A DNA stretch of 64,000 nt from Nocardioides sp. GY 10127 (GCF_004919085.1 NZ_STGL01000008.1:248001-312000), one strand, 5' to 3'. Shown: positions 1 to 9,041, counted from the stretch's first letter. Numbers and translations: made by a program. The notes: generated by a model not told the origin, from the letters alone.

Positions 1-815
1 AAGCCGACCCGCAGCAGCCGCACGACCACGCCGTCGAGCTCGTGGGCGGTGCGCACCGGCGACAGCTCGATCTCGTGGGGCCGCACCATCCGGCCCTCGA
101 GCGTCGTCGTCTCGCCGAGGAAGCCCATCACGAAGTCGTTGGCCGGCTCGTCGTAGAGCTGGTCGGGCGTGCCGACCTGCTCGATCCGGCCCTGGTTGAC
201 CACCACGATCTCGTCGGCGACCTCGAGGGCCTCCTCCTGGTCGTGGGTCACGAAGACGGTGGTCACCGGCACCTCGTCGTGCAGGCGACGCAGCCACTCG
301 CGCAGCTCCTTGCGCACCTTCGCGTCCAGCGCGCCGAACGGCTCGTCGAGGAGCAGGACGGACGGCTCGACCGCCAGCGCCCGGGCCAGGGCCATGCGCT
401 GCCGCTGACCGCCCGAGAGCTGGCTCGGCAGCCGGTGCGCGAACTGCCCGAGGTGGACGAGGTCGAGCAGCTCGTCCACCCGCTTCTTGATCTCCGCCTT
501 GGGCCGCTTGCGGATCTCCAGGCCGAACGCGACGTTCTTGGCCACCGTCATGTGCTTGAAGACCGCGTAGTGCTGGAAGACGAACCCCACGTTGCGCCGC
601 TGCGGCGGCAGGTGGGTCGCGTCGGTGCCCTCGATGGTCACCGTGCCGGAGTCGGCCGAGTCGAGCCCCGCGATGATCCGCAGCAGCGTCGACTTGCCGC
701 CGCCGGAGGGGCCCAGCAGGGCGGTGAGCTGGCCGGTCGGCAGGCTCACGTTCACGTCGTCGAGCGCCACGAAGTCGCCGAAGCGCTTGGACACCCCCCG
801 GACCTCGATGCTCAT
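1..815 (-). CDS. cysA: Sulfate/thiosulfate ABC transporter ATP-binding protein CysA (partial, 3' end outside window)
   Basis: ATPase subunit that powers sulfate/thiosulfate import through CysT-CysW. About 271 codons are visible; the C-terminus lies beyond the left edge. The reading starts [15 protein letters not shown]. Walker A is GPSGGGKST (residues about 35-43), the Q-loop is FVFQHY, the signature is [15 protein letters not shown], Walker B is [11 protein letters not shown], and the switch His is in [10 protein letters not shown], all expected for a CysA/PotA-type ABC protein. The ATG at 815 overlaps the cysW stop (ATGA), so the two are translationally coupled. The assignment to sulfate rests on the binding protein and permeases beside it. 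The regulatory C-terminal domain cannot be judged. Confidence 0.93.
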   Translation of the reverse strand, partial: MSIEVRGVSKRFGDFVALDDVNVSLPTGQLTALLGPSGGGKSTLLRIIAGLDSADSGTVTIEGTDATHLPPQRRNVGFVFQHYAVFKHMTVAKNVAFGLEIRKRPKAEIKKRVDELLDLVHLGQFAHRLPSQLSGGQRQRMALARALAVEPSVLLLDEPFGALDAKVRKELREWLRRLHDEVPVTTVFVTHDQEEALEVADEIVVVNQGRIEQVGTPDQLYDEPANDFVMGFLGETTTLEGRMVRPHEIELSPVRTAHELDGVVVRLLRVG

Positions 816-1645
816 CGTTCTCCCTCACTGGGTCGGAGCAGGGCGACCACCACCAGGCACAGCACCGCCACGAGGGCGAGCACGAAGGCCACGGCGTAGG
901 CGGTGTCCTGCTCGAAGTTCTGGTACTTCTGCTGGACGAGGACGGTCGCCACGACGGACTGACCGCTGATGTTGCCGGCGACGACCTTCACGGCGCCGAA
1001 CTCGCCGATCGAGCGGGCCAGCGAGAGCACGACGCCGTAGACGACGGCCCACTTGATGCTGGGCAGGGTGATCCGCAGGAAGGTCTGGCGCGTGCCGGCC
1101 CCGAGGCTGCGCGCGGCCTGCTCCTGGTCCTCCCCCAGCTCCTCGAGGACGGGGACGACCTCGCGGATCACCAGCGGCAGGGCCACGAAGCAGGTGGCCA
1201 TCACCATGCCCGGCCGGGAGAAGATGATGTCGACGCCGTGCTCGGCCAGCCACGGGCCGAACCAGCCGGTGCGCGGGTTGTAGACGAGCACCAGCGCCAG
1301 GCCGACCACCACGGGCGAGACCGACAGCGGCAGGTCCACGAGGGCCGAGAGCGCGCGCTGCCCCGGGAATCGGGTCCGCACCAGGAGGAGCGCGACCCCC
1401 ACGCCGAACACGGTGTTGATGACGACGGCCGCCACCGCGACCTGCGCGGTGAGCAGCAGGGCGTGCACGACGTCCGGGTCGGCGAAGGCGGTCGCCAGCG
1501 AGGTGAACCCGTCGGCGAAGGTGTGCCGCACGACGTAGGCGGACGGCCAGGCGACCAGCATGAGCAGGTAGCCGATCACGACCAGCCGCAGCGCCCACGT
1601 GAGCGCCGGGTTGCGGCGTCCGACGGCGGTGGAGGTCCTAGCCAC
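812..1645 (-). CDS. cysW: Sulfate ABC transporter permease CysW
   Basis: Inner-membrane permease, 277 aa, that pairs with CysT to form the sulfate channel. It has about six hydrophobic segments. The EAA cytoplasmic loop that docks on the ATPase reads [14 protein letters not shown] ([25 protein letters not shown], shown here only in part) near residue 180. The family signature is the stretch around [18 protein letters not shown], close to that of CysT/CysW. Start is GTG at 1645, overlapping the cysT TAG stop by 8 nt; the stop overlaps cysA by 4 nt. Third gene of cysPTWA. Confidence 0.93.
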   Translation of the reverse strand: MARTSTAVGRRNPALTWALRLVVIGYLLMLVAWPSAYVVRHTFADGFTSLATAFADPDVVHALLLTAQVAVAAVVINTVFGVGVALLLVRTRFPGQRALSALVDLPLSVSPVVVGLALVLVYNPRTGWFGPWLAEHGVDIIFSRPGMVMATCFVALPLVIREVVPVLEELGEDQEQAARSLGAGTRQTFLRITLPSIKWAVVYGVVLSLARSIGEFGAVKVVAGNISGQSVVATVLVQQKYQNFEQDTAYAVAFVLALVAVLCLVVVALLRPSEGER

Positions 1646-2513
1646 GACGCGCCACCCACCTCTGGCCGAGGTCCAGCACCACGATCGCCAGCAGGGCGAT
1701 GAGGAGCATGACCGTGGCCAGCGCCGCGGCCGCCGCCGTGTTGCCGCCCTCGATCGAGGAGAACAGGCGGACGGAGACCACCTCGGTGCGCCCGGGCAGG
1801 TTGCCCGAGAGCAGGACGACGGCGCCGTACTCGCTGATCGCGCGGGCGAAGCTCAGCGCCGCGCCCGAGAAGATCGCGGGCACGAGCGCCGGCAGGACGA
1901 CCCGACGGAACGTCGTGAAGCGGTCGGCGCCCAGGGCCGCGGCCGCGTCCTCGGCGTCCGTGTCGATCTCCTCGAGCACCGGCTGCACCGTGCGCACCAC
2001 GAAGGGCAGCGTCACGAACGCCAGCGCCAGGAAGACCGCCCACCGCGTGTTGTTCACCTGGACGCCGATGGGGCTGCCCGGCCCGTAGAGGGAGAGCAGC
2101 ACCAGGCCGGCGACGATGGTCGGCAGCGCGAACGGGATGTCGATGACGAGGTCGATGACCCGCTTGCCCCAGAACCGGTCGCGCACCAGCACCCACGCGA
2201 TCACCGTGCCCATCACCATGTTGAGGACGGTGACGACCAGGGCGGCGCCGACGGTGAGCCGGAGCGCGGCCAGCGTCTGGGCGTTGGTGAGGGCGTCCAC
2301 GAAGGTGCCGACCCCGCCGCCGGCGGCGGTCACGACGACCGCCGCCAGCGGGATGAGGACCAGGAGGCTGAACCAGATCATCGCGACGCCGAGGCCGAGC
2401 CCCGAGCCCCCGGTGAGCGTGTGCCGCTTGGGCCGCGCCCGCCTGGGTCGGCGGTGGTCCGACCCGGAGGCCGGCGGCCCGGGCGGGGCCGGGCGCACGG
2501 TCAGCGTGGTCAC
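1638..2513 (-). CDS. cysT: Sulfate ABC transporter permease CysT
   Basis: Membrane permease of 291 aa, partner of CysW. About six transmembrane segments follow a basic, proline-rich N-terminus of roughly 35 residues. The EAA loop is in AAAALGADRFTTFRRV, and the sulfate-permease signature lies at ARAISEYGAVVLLSGN. GTG start at 2513 overlaps the cysP stop in a GTGA junction. It is distinguished from CysW by position directly after the binding protein and by the SEYGAVV motif. Length is usual for the family. Confidence 0.92.
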   Translation of the reverse strand: MTTLTVRPAPPGPPASGSDHRRPRRARPKRHTLTGGSGLGLGVAMIWFSLLVLIPLAAVVVTAAGGGVGTFVDALTNAQTLAALRLTVGAALVVTVLNMVMGTVIAWVLVRDRFWGKRVIDLVIDIPFALPTIVAGLVLLSLYGPGSPIGVQVNNTRWAVFLALAFVTLPFVVRTVQPVLEEIDTDAEDAAAALGADRFTTFRRVVLPALVPAIFSGAALSFARAISEYGAVVLLSGNLPGRTEVVSVRLFSSIEGGNTAAAAALATVMLLIALLAIVVLDLGQRWVARRG

Positions 2514-3568
2514 GAGACCCCCGAGGAGGCCTGGATCGTGGTGAGGATGCCGTTGTCCTCGTCGAAGAACTCGGTGTTCGCCTTGTCCCAGCCGCCGAAG
2601 TCGTCGTCGATGGTGAGGAGCTTCTTCGGGTCCGGGAAGGGGTTCGACGGGTCGTTGGCGCCGTCGACGGTCACGTCACCGACGTCCACGAGCGGGCGGT
2701 AGCCGGTCTCGGCGTAGAGCGTCTGACCCTCCTTGGACTTCTGGAAGTCCATGAAGTCCGAGGCCGCCTGCGAGGCGTCCTTCAGCAGGGCGCAGGAGTT
2801 CTGGATGAGGATCGAGGAGTCGGGGACGACGTAGTCGAAGTCGGCGCCGGACTGGCGGGCCAGGATCGCCTCGTTCTCGTAGGAGAGCAGGACGTCGCCG
2901 GTGCCGGACTCGAAGGCGGTCGTGGCGTCGCGACCGGAGTCGGGCAGCGCCGCGACGTGGGAGAAGAAGTCGGTCATGTAGCTCTCGGCGTCCGACTGCG
3001 AGCCGCCGTCCGCGATCACGGAGCCGTAGGCGGCGAGCAGGTTCCACTTCGCCGAGCCCGAGGACGCGGGGTTCGGGGTCACGATGCTCACGTCGTCCTT
3101 GACGAGGTCGCTCCAGCTGGTGATGCCGAGCGGGTTGCCCTTGCGGACCACGAACACCACGATCGACTGGGTGCAGACGCCGTCGGTGGCGTTGTCCTTC
3201 CAGTCGGAGGCGACGAGGCCGTCGTCGACCAGCCGGGTGACGTCCGGCTCGAGGGAGAGGTGCACCTCGTCGGCGTCGAGGCCGGCCTCGACGGCCCGGC
3301 TCTGGTCGCCCGAGGCGCCGTAGGAGCCCTTCACCGTGACGCCGGACCCGGCCTCGGTCTTGTTGAACGCGGCGATGACGCCCTCGTTGGCCTGCTCCAG
3401 CACGGAGTAGCCCACGACGTTGACGGTGTCGCCGCCGCTGGCGTCGCTCGACGTGCCGCAGGCGGTGAGGAGCAGGGCGCCGGCGACGAGGCCGACGAGG
3501 GCGGCGGTGCCGCGTCGGCGGCCGGACCGACCAGCCTGGCGGGGGCGGAGGCGGGGGGAACGTGTCAC
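2510..3568 (-). CDS. cysP: Sulfate-binding lipoprotein of the ABC importer (CysP/Sbp)
   Basis: Extracellular solute-binding protein that hands sulfate to CysT-CysW; 352 aa. The N-terminus is basic, followed by a hydrophobic segment and the lipobox LLLTACG, so a lipid-anchored protein is predicted. Sbp-like stretches include SYGASGDQSRAVEAGLDADE and VTPNPASSGSAKWNLL, which match the anion-binding fold. I chose GTG at 3568 because GAGAGGAA lies just before it; an upstream in-frame ATG at 3700 would put 44 residues ahead of the signal peptide, including an unusually AT-rich coding stretch. First gene of cysPTWA. Confidence 0.92.
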   Translation of the reverse strand: MTRSPRLRPRQAGRSGRRRGTAALVGLVAGALLLTACGTSSDASGGDTVNVVGYSVLEQANEGVIAAFNKTEAGSGVTVKGSYGASGDQSRAVEAGLDADEVHLSLEPDVTRLVDDGLVASDWKDNATDGVCTQSIVVFVVRKGNPLGITSWSDLVKDDVSIVTPNPASSGSAKWNLLAAYGSVIADGGSQSDAESYMTDFFSHVAALPDSGRDATTAFESGTGDVLLSYENEAILARQSGADFDYVVPDSSILIQNSCALLKDASQAASDFMDFQKSKEGQTLYAETGYRPLVDVGDVTVDGANDPSNPFPDPKKLLTIDDDFGGWDKANTEFFDEDNGILTTIQASSGVS

Positions 3569-3899
3569 GGGATTCCTCTCGTCGTGCGGGCCGGTGGTGG
3601 CCCGGACGGTGACTGCTTTGTCGTTAATGTCGAGCAGATTAGTCGTATTAAGAGAGATAAGTCGAGCACGCCTCGCCCGTGATGTGGGCCACACGCCCAC
3701 GGCAGGAGCACATCTCGACGGGACGCGGAGAGGGCGTCCACCCCCTGACAGGAGGAAAGGGCAGCCTCACCCCGCGTCTACAGTGGGGAGCGCGTCATCG
3801 CCCGAGCCGGCCTGCCGCGCTGCTCCCAGCGCGCCGACCCCGCCGACGCTCGGCCCCGACATTCCCGCGGTGACGCACCGAGTGGAGGAGCGGACACAG
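3569..3899. promoter_or_regulatory. Divergent cysP / korA control region
   Basis: This 331-bp gap separates cysP (minus) from korA (plus) and holds no gene. Nearest cysP is a 5'-leader hairpin (CGGGCC 3587-3592 with GGCCCG 3599-3604). Bases 3612-3665 are strikingly AT-rich for this genome and should contain the cysP promoter. An 8-bp direct repeat GTCGAGCA occurs at 3629-3636 and 3661-3668. Two overlapping dyads lie at 3683-3700: TGTGG-G-CCACA and GTGGGC-CACAC-GCCCAC. On the korA side TACAGT (3779-3784) is a weak -10 candidate and GGAGGAG ends about 9 nt before the korA GTG. These are sequence patterns only; the regulator is unknown. Confidence 0.5.
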
Positions 3900-5804
3900 G
3901 TGTCCAAGCAGGTCAAGCAGCTCGACCGGGTGATCATCCGGTTCGCGGGCGACTCCGGTGACGGCATGCAGCTGACGGGTGACCGGTTCACCCAGGAGTC
4001 GGCGGCGTTCGGCAACGACCTCGTCACGCTGCCGAACTTCCCGGCGGAGATCCGCGCGCCCCAGGGCACGATCCCCGGCGTCTCGTCGTTCCAGGTGCAC
4101 TTCGCCGACCACGACATCCTCACCCCGGGCGACGCCCCGGACGTGCTGGTGGCGATGAACCCGGCGGCGCTGAAGGCGAACATCGGCGACCTGCCTAAGG
4201 GCGCGACGGTCATCGTCGACACCCACGACTTCACGACGCGCAACCTGGCGAAGGCCGGCTACGAGTCGAACCCGCTGGAGGAGCTCGACGCCGAGTCCGG
4301 TGGCGACCAGGGCCCGCTCGCGGGCTTCTCGGTCCACCCGGTCGACCTCACCGGCATGACCGTCGAGGCGGTCAAGGAGTTCGGGCTGTCCCGCAAGGAC
4401 GCTGCCCGCGCCAAGAACATGTTCGCCCTGGGTCTGCTCTCGTGGCTCTACGGTCGCCCGATCGAGCCGACGCAGGCGTTCCTCTCCCGCCGGTTCGCGC
4501 GGGTCGCCGACATCCGCGACGCGAACCTCGCGGCGCTCTCCGCGGGCTGGAACTTCGGCGAGACGACCGAGACGTTCGTCGTCCAGTACGAGGTCAAGCC
4601 GGCCCCCATGGCCGCCGGCACCTACCGGAACATCACCGGCAACCTGGCGCTCGCCTACGGCCTCGTCGCCGCCGGCGTGCAGTCGGACCTGCCGGTCTTC
4701 CTCGGGTCCTACCCGATCACCCCGGCCTCCGACATCCTCCACGAGCTGAGCAAGCACAAGGCGTTCGGCGTCACGACCTTCCAGGCCGAGGACGAGATCG
4801 CGGGCATCGGCTCCGCGATCGGCGCCGCGTACGGCGGCGCGCTCGGCGTCACCACCACGTCCGGCCCGGGCGTGGCCCTCAAGTCCGAGGCCATCGGCCT
4901 GGCGGTCATGACCGAGCTCCCGCTCGTCGTCGTGGACGTCCAGCGCGGCGGCCCCTCGACCGGTCTGCCCACCAAGACCGAGCAGGCCGACCTGCTCCAG
5001 GCCATGTTCGGCCGCAACGGCGAGGCGCCCGTCCCGATCGTGGCCCCGCAGTCCCCCGGCGACTGCTTCGACGCCGCCCTCGAGGCCGCGCGCATCGCCG
5101 TGACCTACCGGACGCCGGTCATGCTGCTCTCAGACGGGTACCTGGCCAACGGCTCCGAGCCGTGGCACGTCCCCGAGGTGGCCGACCTGCCCAGGATCGA
5201 GGCGGACTTCGCCACCGCGCCGGCCGAGGGCGAGACCTTCGAGCCGTACGCGCGCGACGAGGAGACGCTGGCCCGCCCGTGGGCTCCCCCGGGCACGAAG
5301 GGCCTGGAGCACCGGATCGGCGGCCTGGAGAAGGCCGACCGCACCGGCAACATCTCCTACGACCCCGCCAACCACGAGAAGATGGTCCGCCTGCGCCAGG
5401 CGAAGGTCGACGGCATCGCCGCCTCCCTGCCGCCGCTGGCCGTCGACGACCCGGGCCGCGAGGACGGTGAGGGCGCGCGCGTCCTCGTGCTCGGCTGGGG
5501 CTCCACCTACGGCCCGATCGGCGCCGCGGTCCGTCGCGTGCGCCGCGCCGGGGGCAAGGTCGCGCAGGTCCACCTGCGTCACCTCAACCCGTTCCCGAAC
5601 GACCTCGGCGAGATCCTCAAGAGCTACGACAAGGTCCTCGTGCCCGAGATGAACCTGGGCCAGCTGGCCCTGCTCGTCCGGGGCCGCTACCTGGTCGACG
5701 CCGTCGGCTACAACCAGGTCAACGGCATGCCGATCAAGGCCGCCGAGCTGGCCGAGGCCATCACCGCCCTGGTCGAGGGCACCGAGAAGGAGGACGTGCA
5801 GTGA
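3900..5804 (+). CDS. korA: 2-oxoacid:ferredoxin oxidoreductase, alpha subunit (KorA type, gamma-alpha fusion)
   Basis: 634-aa subunit of the two-subunit oxidoreductase that decarboxylates 2-oxoglutarate (or a related 2-oxoacid) to the acyl-CoA and reduces ferredoxin. The N-terminal gamma domain (residues about 10-195) has RFAGDSGDGMQLTGDRF; the pyrimidine-binding alpha domain begins near 230 and carries SYPITPASDILHEL at about 269-282 and TTTSGPGVALKSEA. GTG 3900 was preferred because GGAGGAG precedes it; GTG 3870 is an in-frame alternative. The stop overlaps korB by 4 nt. Substrate preference (2-oxoglutarate against pyruvate) is inferred from the domain fusion typical of actinobacterial Kor. 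Confidence 0.92.
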   Translation: MSKQVKQLDRVIIRFAGDSGDGMQLTGDRFTQESAAFGNDLVTLPNFPAEIRAPQGTIPGVSSFQVHFADHDILTPGDAPDVLVAMNPAALKANIGDLPKGATVIVDTHDFTTRNLAKAGYESNPLEELDAESGGDQGPLAGFSVHPVDLTGMTVEAVKEFGLSRKDAARAKNMFALGLLSWLYGRPIEPTQAFLSRRFARVADIRDANLAALSAGWNFGETTETFVVQYEVKPAPMAAGTYRNITGNLALAYGLVAAGVQSDLPVFLGSYPITPASDILHELSKHKAFGVTTFQAEDEIAGIGSAIGAAYGGALGVTTTSGPGVALKSEAIGLAVMTELPLVVVDVQRGGPSTGLPTKTEQADLLQAMFGRNGEAPVPIVAPQSPGDCFDAALEAARIAVTYRTPVMLLSDGYLANGSEPWHVPEVADLPRIEADFATAPAEGETFEPYARDEETLARPWAPPGTKGLEHRIGGLEKADRTGNISYDPANHEKMVRLRQAKVDGIAASLPPLAVDDPGREDGEGARVLVLGWGSTYGPIGAAVRRVRRAGGKVAQVHLRHLNPFPNDLGEILKSYDKVLVPEMNLGQLALLVRGRYLVDAVGYNQVNGMPIKAAELAEAITALVEGTEKEDVQ

Positions 5805-6895
5805 CCGCCACCGACCTGGGCCTGCCCAGCCTGCGAGGCACCGAGGGCGTGCCCACCCTCGCCGAGGGCGAGACGCTCACCGGCAAGGACTTCAGCAGCG
5901 ACCAGGAGGTCCGCTGGTGCCCCGGCTGCGGCGACTACGCCGTCCTCAAGGCCGTCCAGGGCTTCCTCCCCGACCTCGGCCTGCGCCGCGAGAACATCGT
6001 CTTCATCTCCGGCATCGGCTGCAGCTCCCGGTTCCCCTACTACCTCGACACCTACGGGATGCACTCCATCCACGGACGCGCACCCTCCATCGCCACCGGC
6101 CTCGCCACCTCCCGCCAAGACCTCTCCGTCTGGGTCGTCACCGGCGACGGCGACGCCCTCTCCATCGGCGGCAACCACCTCATCCACGCCCTGCGCCGCA
6201 ACGTCAACATGACGATCCTGCTGTTCAACAACCGCATCTACGGACTCACCAAGGGCCAGTACTCCCCCACCAGCGAGGCCGGGAAGATCACCAAGTCCAC
6301 CCCCATGGGCTCGGTCGACCACCCCTTCAACCCGGTGTCGCTGGCCCTGGGAGCCGAGGCCAGCTTCGTCGCCCGCACCATCGACTCCGACCGCAAGCAC
6401 CTCACCTCGGTCCTCGCCGCCGCCGCCGCCCACCGCGGCACCTCGCTCGTGGAGATCTACCAGAACTGCCCGATCTTCAACGACGGCGCCTTCGACGCGA
6501 TCAAGGACCGCGACACCAAGGAGCACGCCCTCATCCCGCTGGAGCACGGTCAGCCGATCGTCTTCGGCGGGGGCACCAAGGGCCTCGTCCGCGCGGCCCA
6601 CGGCGGCGTCGAGGTCGCGGAGATCGGGGACGGCGACGGCCAGGTGTCGCTCGAGCAGGTGCTCGTCCACGACGCCCACCAGCCCGACCCGACGACCGCG
6701 TTCGCGATCAGCCGCCTCACCGACGCGGGGTACCTGAACCGCTCGCCGATCGGCATCTTCCGTCAGGTCGACCGCCCGGTCTACGACGACCAGGCGCGTG
6801 CCCAGGTCGCCACCGCCACGGCGGCGGCCACCGGCGACCGCTCCGACCGCCTCGCAGCCCTCCTCGGTGGCGGGGACACCTGGACGGTCGTCTGA
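5801..6895 (+). CDS. korB: 2-oxoacid:ferredoxin oxidoreductase, beta subunit (KorB, thiamine diphosphate-binding)
   Basis: 364-aa catalytic partner of KorA, coupled through a GTGA overlap with the RBS GAGAAGGAGGA upstream. The WCPGCGDYAVLKAV motif near residue 43 and GIGCSSR provide cysteines typical of the [4Fe-4S] cluster of this family. The thiamine diphosphate/Mg motif is GDGDALSIGGN followed by NNRIYGLTKGQYSPT. Length is normal. No ferredoxin gene is adjacent, so the electron acceptor must be encoded elsewhere. A terminator-like hairpin follows, so korAB looks like a complete two-gene operon. Confidence 0.93.
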   Translation: MTATDLGLPSLRGTEGVPTLAEGETLTGKDFSSDQEVRWCPGCGDYAVLKAVQGFLPDLGLRRENIVFISGIGCSSRFPYYLDTYGMHSIHGRAPSIATGLATSRQDLSVWVVTGDGDALSIGGNHLIHALRRNVNMTILLFNNRIYGLTKGQYSPTSEAGKITKSTPMGSVDHPFNPVSLALGAEASFVARTIDSDRKHLTSVLAAAAAHRGTSLVEIYQNCPIFNDGAFDAIKDRDTKEHALIPLEHGQPIVFGGGTKGLVRAAHGGVEVAEIGDGDGQVSLEQVLVHDAHQPDPTTAFAISRLTDAGYLNRSPIGIFRQVDRPVYDDQARAQVATATAAATGDRSDRLAALLGGGDTWTVV

Positions 6896-6933
6896 GTCCC
6901 GTCACCCCGACGCGGTCACACCCTGCACCACGC

Positions 6934-6976
6934 ACGACGGCCCGGCCGCCCCTCACGGGGCTGCCGGGCCGTTCGT
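6934..6976. terminator. Stem-loop between convergent korB and the 7002-7502 gene
   Basis: The left arm around 6936-6946 (GGCCCGGC core) pairs with the right arm around 6963-6972 (GCCGGGCC core); a second GC-rich pairing lies inside. A T-rich stretch follows. The position between two converging stops fits a bidirectional terminator. Confidence 0.6.
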
Positions 6977-7001
6977 CGTTCCGTCGTCGTTGCTGCCGGG
7001 C

Positions 7002-7502
7002 TCAGTCCACGCGGTGGATGTAGATCTCCCGCGAGAAGTCGGCCTGCCACTTGGCCGTCCTCACCACGTGCGCGCGGTAGTAGACCCGGTTGTAGCCGTC
7101 CTTCGGCCCGCGCACCTTCGCCCGGTACCGACCGTTCTCCTTGGTCGTCACCCGCGAGTACAGCCGCCACGGCTTCTTGCAGGCCAGGTCGCGCTTGCAG
7201 TCCTTGATCTCGATCCGGACGTGGATCGCCGGGTCGGGCGTCGGAGTCACCTTCCCGATCACCACGAACCGGTTGTCGACCGGCTCGCGCCCCGAGATCG
7301 TCACCTCGCGGTTCTCGCGCCGGGCCGCGCTGGCCGCGGGGGCGAGCGCCACCCCCGACGCCAGCAGGAGGGCGGTGAGCACGGCCAGGACGGCTGCCGG
7401 CGCGCGGCCGGCGCCTCGGCGGGATGCCGGCCTCGCGGCGGTCCTCACGGGGCTGGTGCGGGAGGCGGGACGGGTCAGGGGACGGGTCACGGTGCGGGTC
7501 AC
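7002..7502 (-). CDS. Small secreted protein of unknown function
   Basis: 166 aa if it starts at GTG 7502, which has GGGAG about 8 nt upstream. The first 35 or so residues are rich in Arg, Thr and Pro. A hydrophobic core (APAAVLAVLTALLLASGVALA) then ends in APAASAA, a likely signal peptidase I site. The mature part, about 105 aa, is basic and rich in beta-prone residues (GREPVDNRFVVIGKVTP, RLYSRVTTKENGRYRAKV) and has one Cys pair, CKRDLAC, which could form a disulfide. I do not recognise the family; an immunoglobulin-like fold is possible. It is a single gene between the korB terminator and the rarD promoter region. Confidence 0.7.
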   Translation of the reverse strand: MTRTVTRPLTRPASRTSPVRTAARPASRRGAGRAPAAVLAVLTALLLASGVALAPAASAARRENREVTISGREPVDNRFVVIGKVTPTPDPAIHVRIEIKDCKRDLACKKPWRLYSRVTTKENGRYRAKVRGPKDGYNRVYYRAHVVRTAKWQADFSREIYIHRVD

Positions 7503-7712
7503 GGGGTGGCTCCCTGGTGGTGGTCCGGACGGCGGGCGGGCGACGAGACAGGTCGAGCACCCGATCGGCGCCTCACCGTACCCGGCTGAGGCGCGTCCCA
7601 CAGGGAGTCCACACGCGGCAACGGCACTCCTCCGCCCTCCTGCCGCCCGGCTACCGCCCGACGACCGCCCGACTCACGCCCGGTCGATGCAACCGTCAAC
7701 CAAACCCGGCCC

Positions 7713-7718
7713 TAGGAT
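7713..7718 (+). promoter_or_regulatory. -10 box of rarD, probably leaderless
   Basis: TAGGAT lies 7 nt before the rarD GTG (7726). There is no Shine-Dalgarno sequence between them, so transcription probably starts at or next to the start codon. No convincing -35 is seen. Confidence 0.55.
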
Positions 7719-7725
7719 CGACCGG

Positions 7726-8652
7726 GTGAGCGACGGACGCCGCGGGATGCTGCTGGGCGTCGCCGCCTACGCCATGTGGGGCCTGTTCCCGCTGTACTTC
7801 CCCCTGCTGGAACCCTCCGGGCCGGTGGAGATCCTCGCCCAGCGCCTCGTCTGGTCGCTGCTCACCATGCTCGTCGTCGTGGCCGTGCTGCGCCGTGGCC
7901 GCGGGGTCCTGGCGCTCGTGCGGGACCGGCGCTCCGCCGGGCTCCTGGCCGTGGCGGCCTGCGCGATCAGCCTCAACTGGGGCGTCTACATCGGCGGTGT
8001 CGTCACCGGCCACGTCGTGGAGACCGCGCTCGGCTACTACATCAACCCCCTCGTCACGGTGGGGATGGGCGTCCTCGTGCTCGGCGAGCGGCTGCGGCTC
8101 GGGCAGTGGGTCGCGATCGCGCTGGTCGTGGCCGCCGTCGCGGTGCTCACCGTCGGCTACGGGCGTCCGCCGTGGATCGCCCTCGTCCTCGCCTTCTCCT
8201 TCGCCACGTACGGGCTGCTGAAGAAGACGGTGTCCGCCGGGGCCGTCGAGTCGCTCACCGTGGAGACCGGCGTCCTGTTCCTGCCGGCACTGGCCGTGCT
8301 GGCGGTCCTCGGCGTCACGGGCCAGGCCCAGGCCGGCTCGCAGGGGTTCGGCCACGCGCTGCTGTTCACCACCACCGGGCTCGTCACGGCCGTCCCGCTG
8401 CTCTGCTTCGGCGCCGCCACCACGCGGCTCAGCCTCTCCACCATCGGTCTGCTCCAGTACCTGACGCCGACCATCCAGTTCCTCATCGGCGTCCTGGTGG
8501 AGGGCGAGGCGATGCCGACCTCGCGGTGGATCGGGTTCGCGCTCGTGTGGGCCGCCCTCGTCGTCCTCAGCGTCGAGGCGCTGCGCCACCAGCGGGGCGG
8601 CGCTCAGCGCGCGACGACCGCACCGTCCAGGAAGTCGGAGCGGGTGCGGTAG
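7726..8652 (+). CDS. rarD: EamA/RarD family permease
   Basis: 308-aa inner-membrane protein with about ten hydrophobic segments in two EamA repeats. The start MLLGVAAYAMWGLFPLYFPLL (given in part) and the segment LLKKTVSAGAVESLTVETG are typical of RarD-like drug/metabolite transporters. The transported compound is unknown; RarD was named for a chloramphenicol-sensitivity phenotype in Pseudomonas. GTG 7726 was chosen because a -10 box sits 7 nt upstream and the hydrophobic part starts directly after it. The last 49 nt overlap the end of the converging VOC gene. Confidence 0.85.
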   Translation: MSDGRRGMLLGVAAYAMWGLFPLYFPLLEPSGPVEILAQRLVWSLLTMLVVVAVLRRGRGVLALVRDRRSAGLLAVAACAISLNWGVYIGGVVTGHVVETALGYYINPLVTVGMGVLVLGERLRLGQWVAIALVVAAVAVLTVGYGRPPWIALVLAFSFATYGLLKKTVSAGAVESLTVETGVLFLPALAVLAVLGVTGQAQAGSQGFGHALLFTTTGLVTAVPLLCFGAATTRLSLSTIGLLQYLTPTIQFLIGVLVEGEAMPTSRWIGFALVWAALVVLSVEALRHQRGGAQRATTAPSRKSERVR

Positions 8653-9041
8653 TTGACCTCGATCTCCAGTCCGTCGCCCAGCGGGCAGTAGAACGCCGTC
8701 CAGGTCGCGCCCCACACCTCGAAGCCGTCGCTGATGCTGCCCGGGTTCAGCCCGGCGGCGATCAGCTCCTCGTGCTTGGCGAGCACGGCCTCACGGGAGT
8801 CCTGGAGGAGACCGACGTGGAAGCCCGGCGGGTACGCGGACCCACGCTCGTCGCCGGCGATCTGCGTGATGACCAGCTCGGACCCGTCGGCGCCGATCAC
8901 CATCGCGAAGTGTGCGTCGCCGGAGCCGTCTGGCGCGGGGTACGTGCCCGAGTCGGCGATGCGGTAGCCGAAGTGGGTCGCGAGCTTCTCCGCGAGGCCG
9001 GGGACGTCGCTGGAGCAGAGGTTGACGTGGTTGAGGCGCAT
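8604..9041 (-). CDS. VOC superfamily (glyoxalase/bleomycin-resistance fold) protein
   Basis: 145 aa. It begins MRLNHVNLCSSDVPGLAEKL and contains two beta-alpha-beta-beta-beta modules, residues about 1-65 and 70-140. Possible metal ligands are His5, an acidic residue in the SELVITQ region, FHVGL and the Glu in DGLEIEVNY. The family includes glyoxalases, extradiol dioxygenases and antibiotic-binding proteins, so the reaction cannot be named. It is divergent from the MarR gene at 9189 with an operator-like dyad between, which suggests MarR controls it. ATG 9041 has AAGGACGG upstream. The 3' end overlaps rarD by 49 nt on the opposite strand. Confidence 0.85.
   Translation of the reverse strand: MRLNHVNLCSSDVPGLAEKLATHFGYRIADSGTYPAPDGSGDAHFAMVIGADGSELVITQIAGDERGSAYPPGFHVGLLQDSREAVLAKHEELIAAGLNPGSISDGFEVWGATWTAFYCPLGDGLEIEVNYRTRSDFLDGAVVAR

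Noticed and set aside
3569..3700. SAM or other sulfur riboswitch in the cysP leader
   Set aside because: Only one short hairpin and AT-rich DNA are visible; the multi-helix junction and conserved loops of SAM riboswitches were not recognised.
3420..3899. 160-residue N-terminal extension of KorA
   Set aside because: It would overlap cysP on the other strand and its promoter; a good RBS precedes GTG 3900 and the KorA fold begins there.
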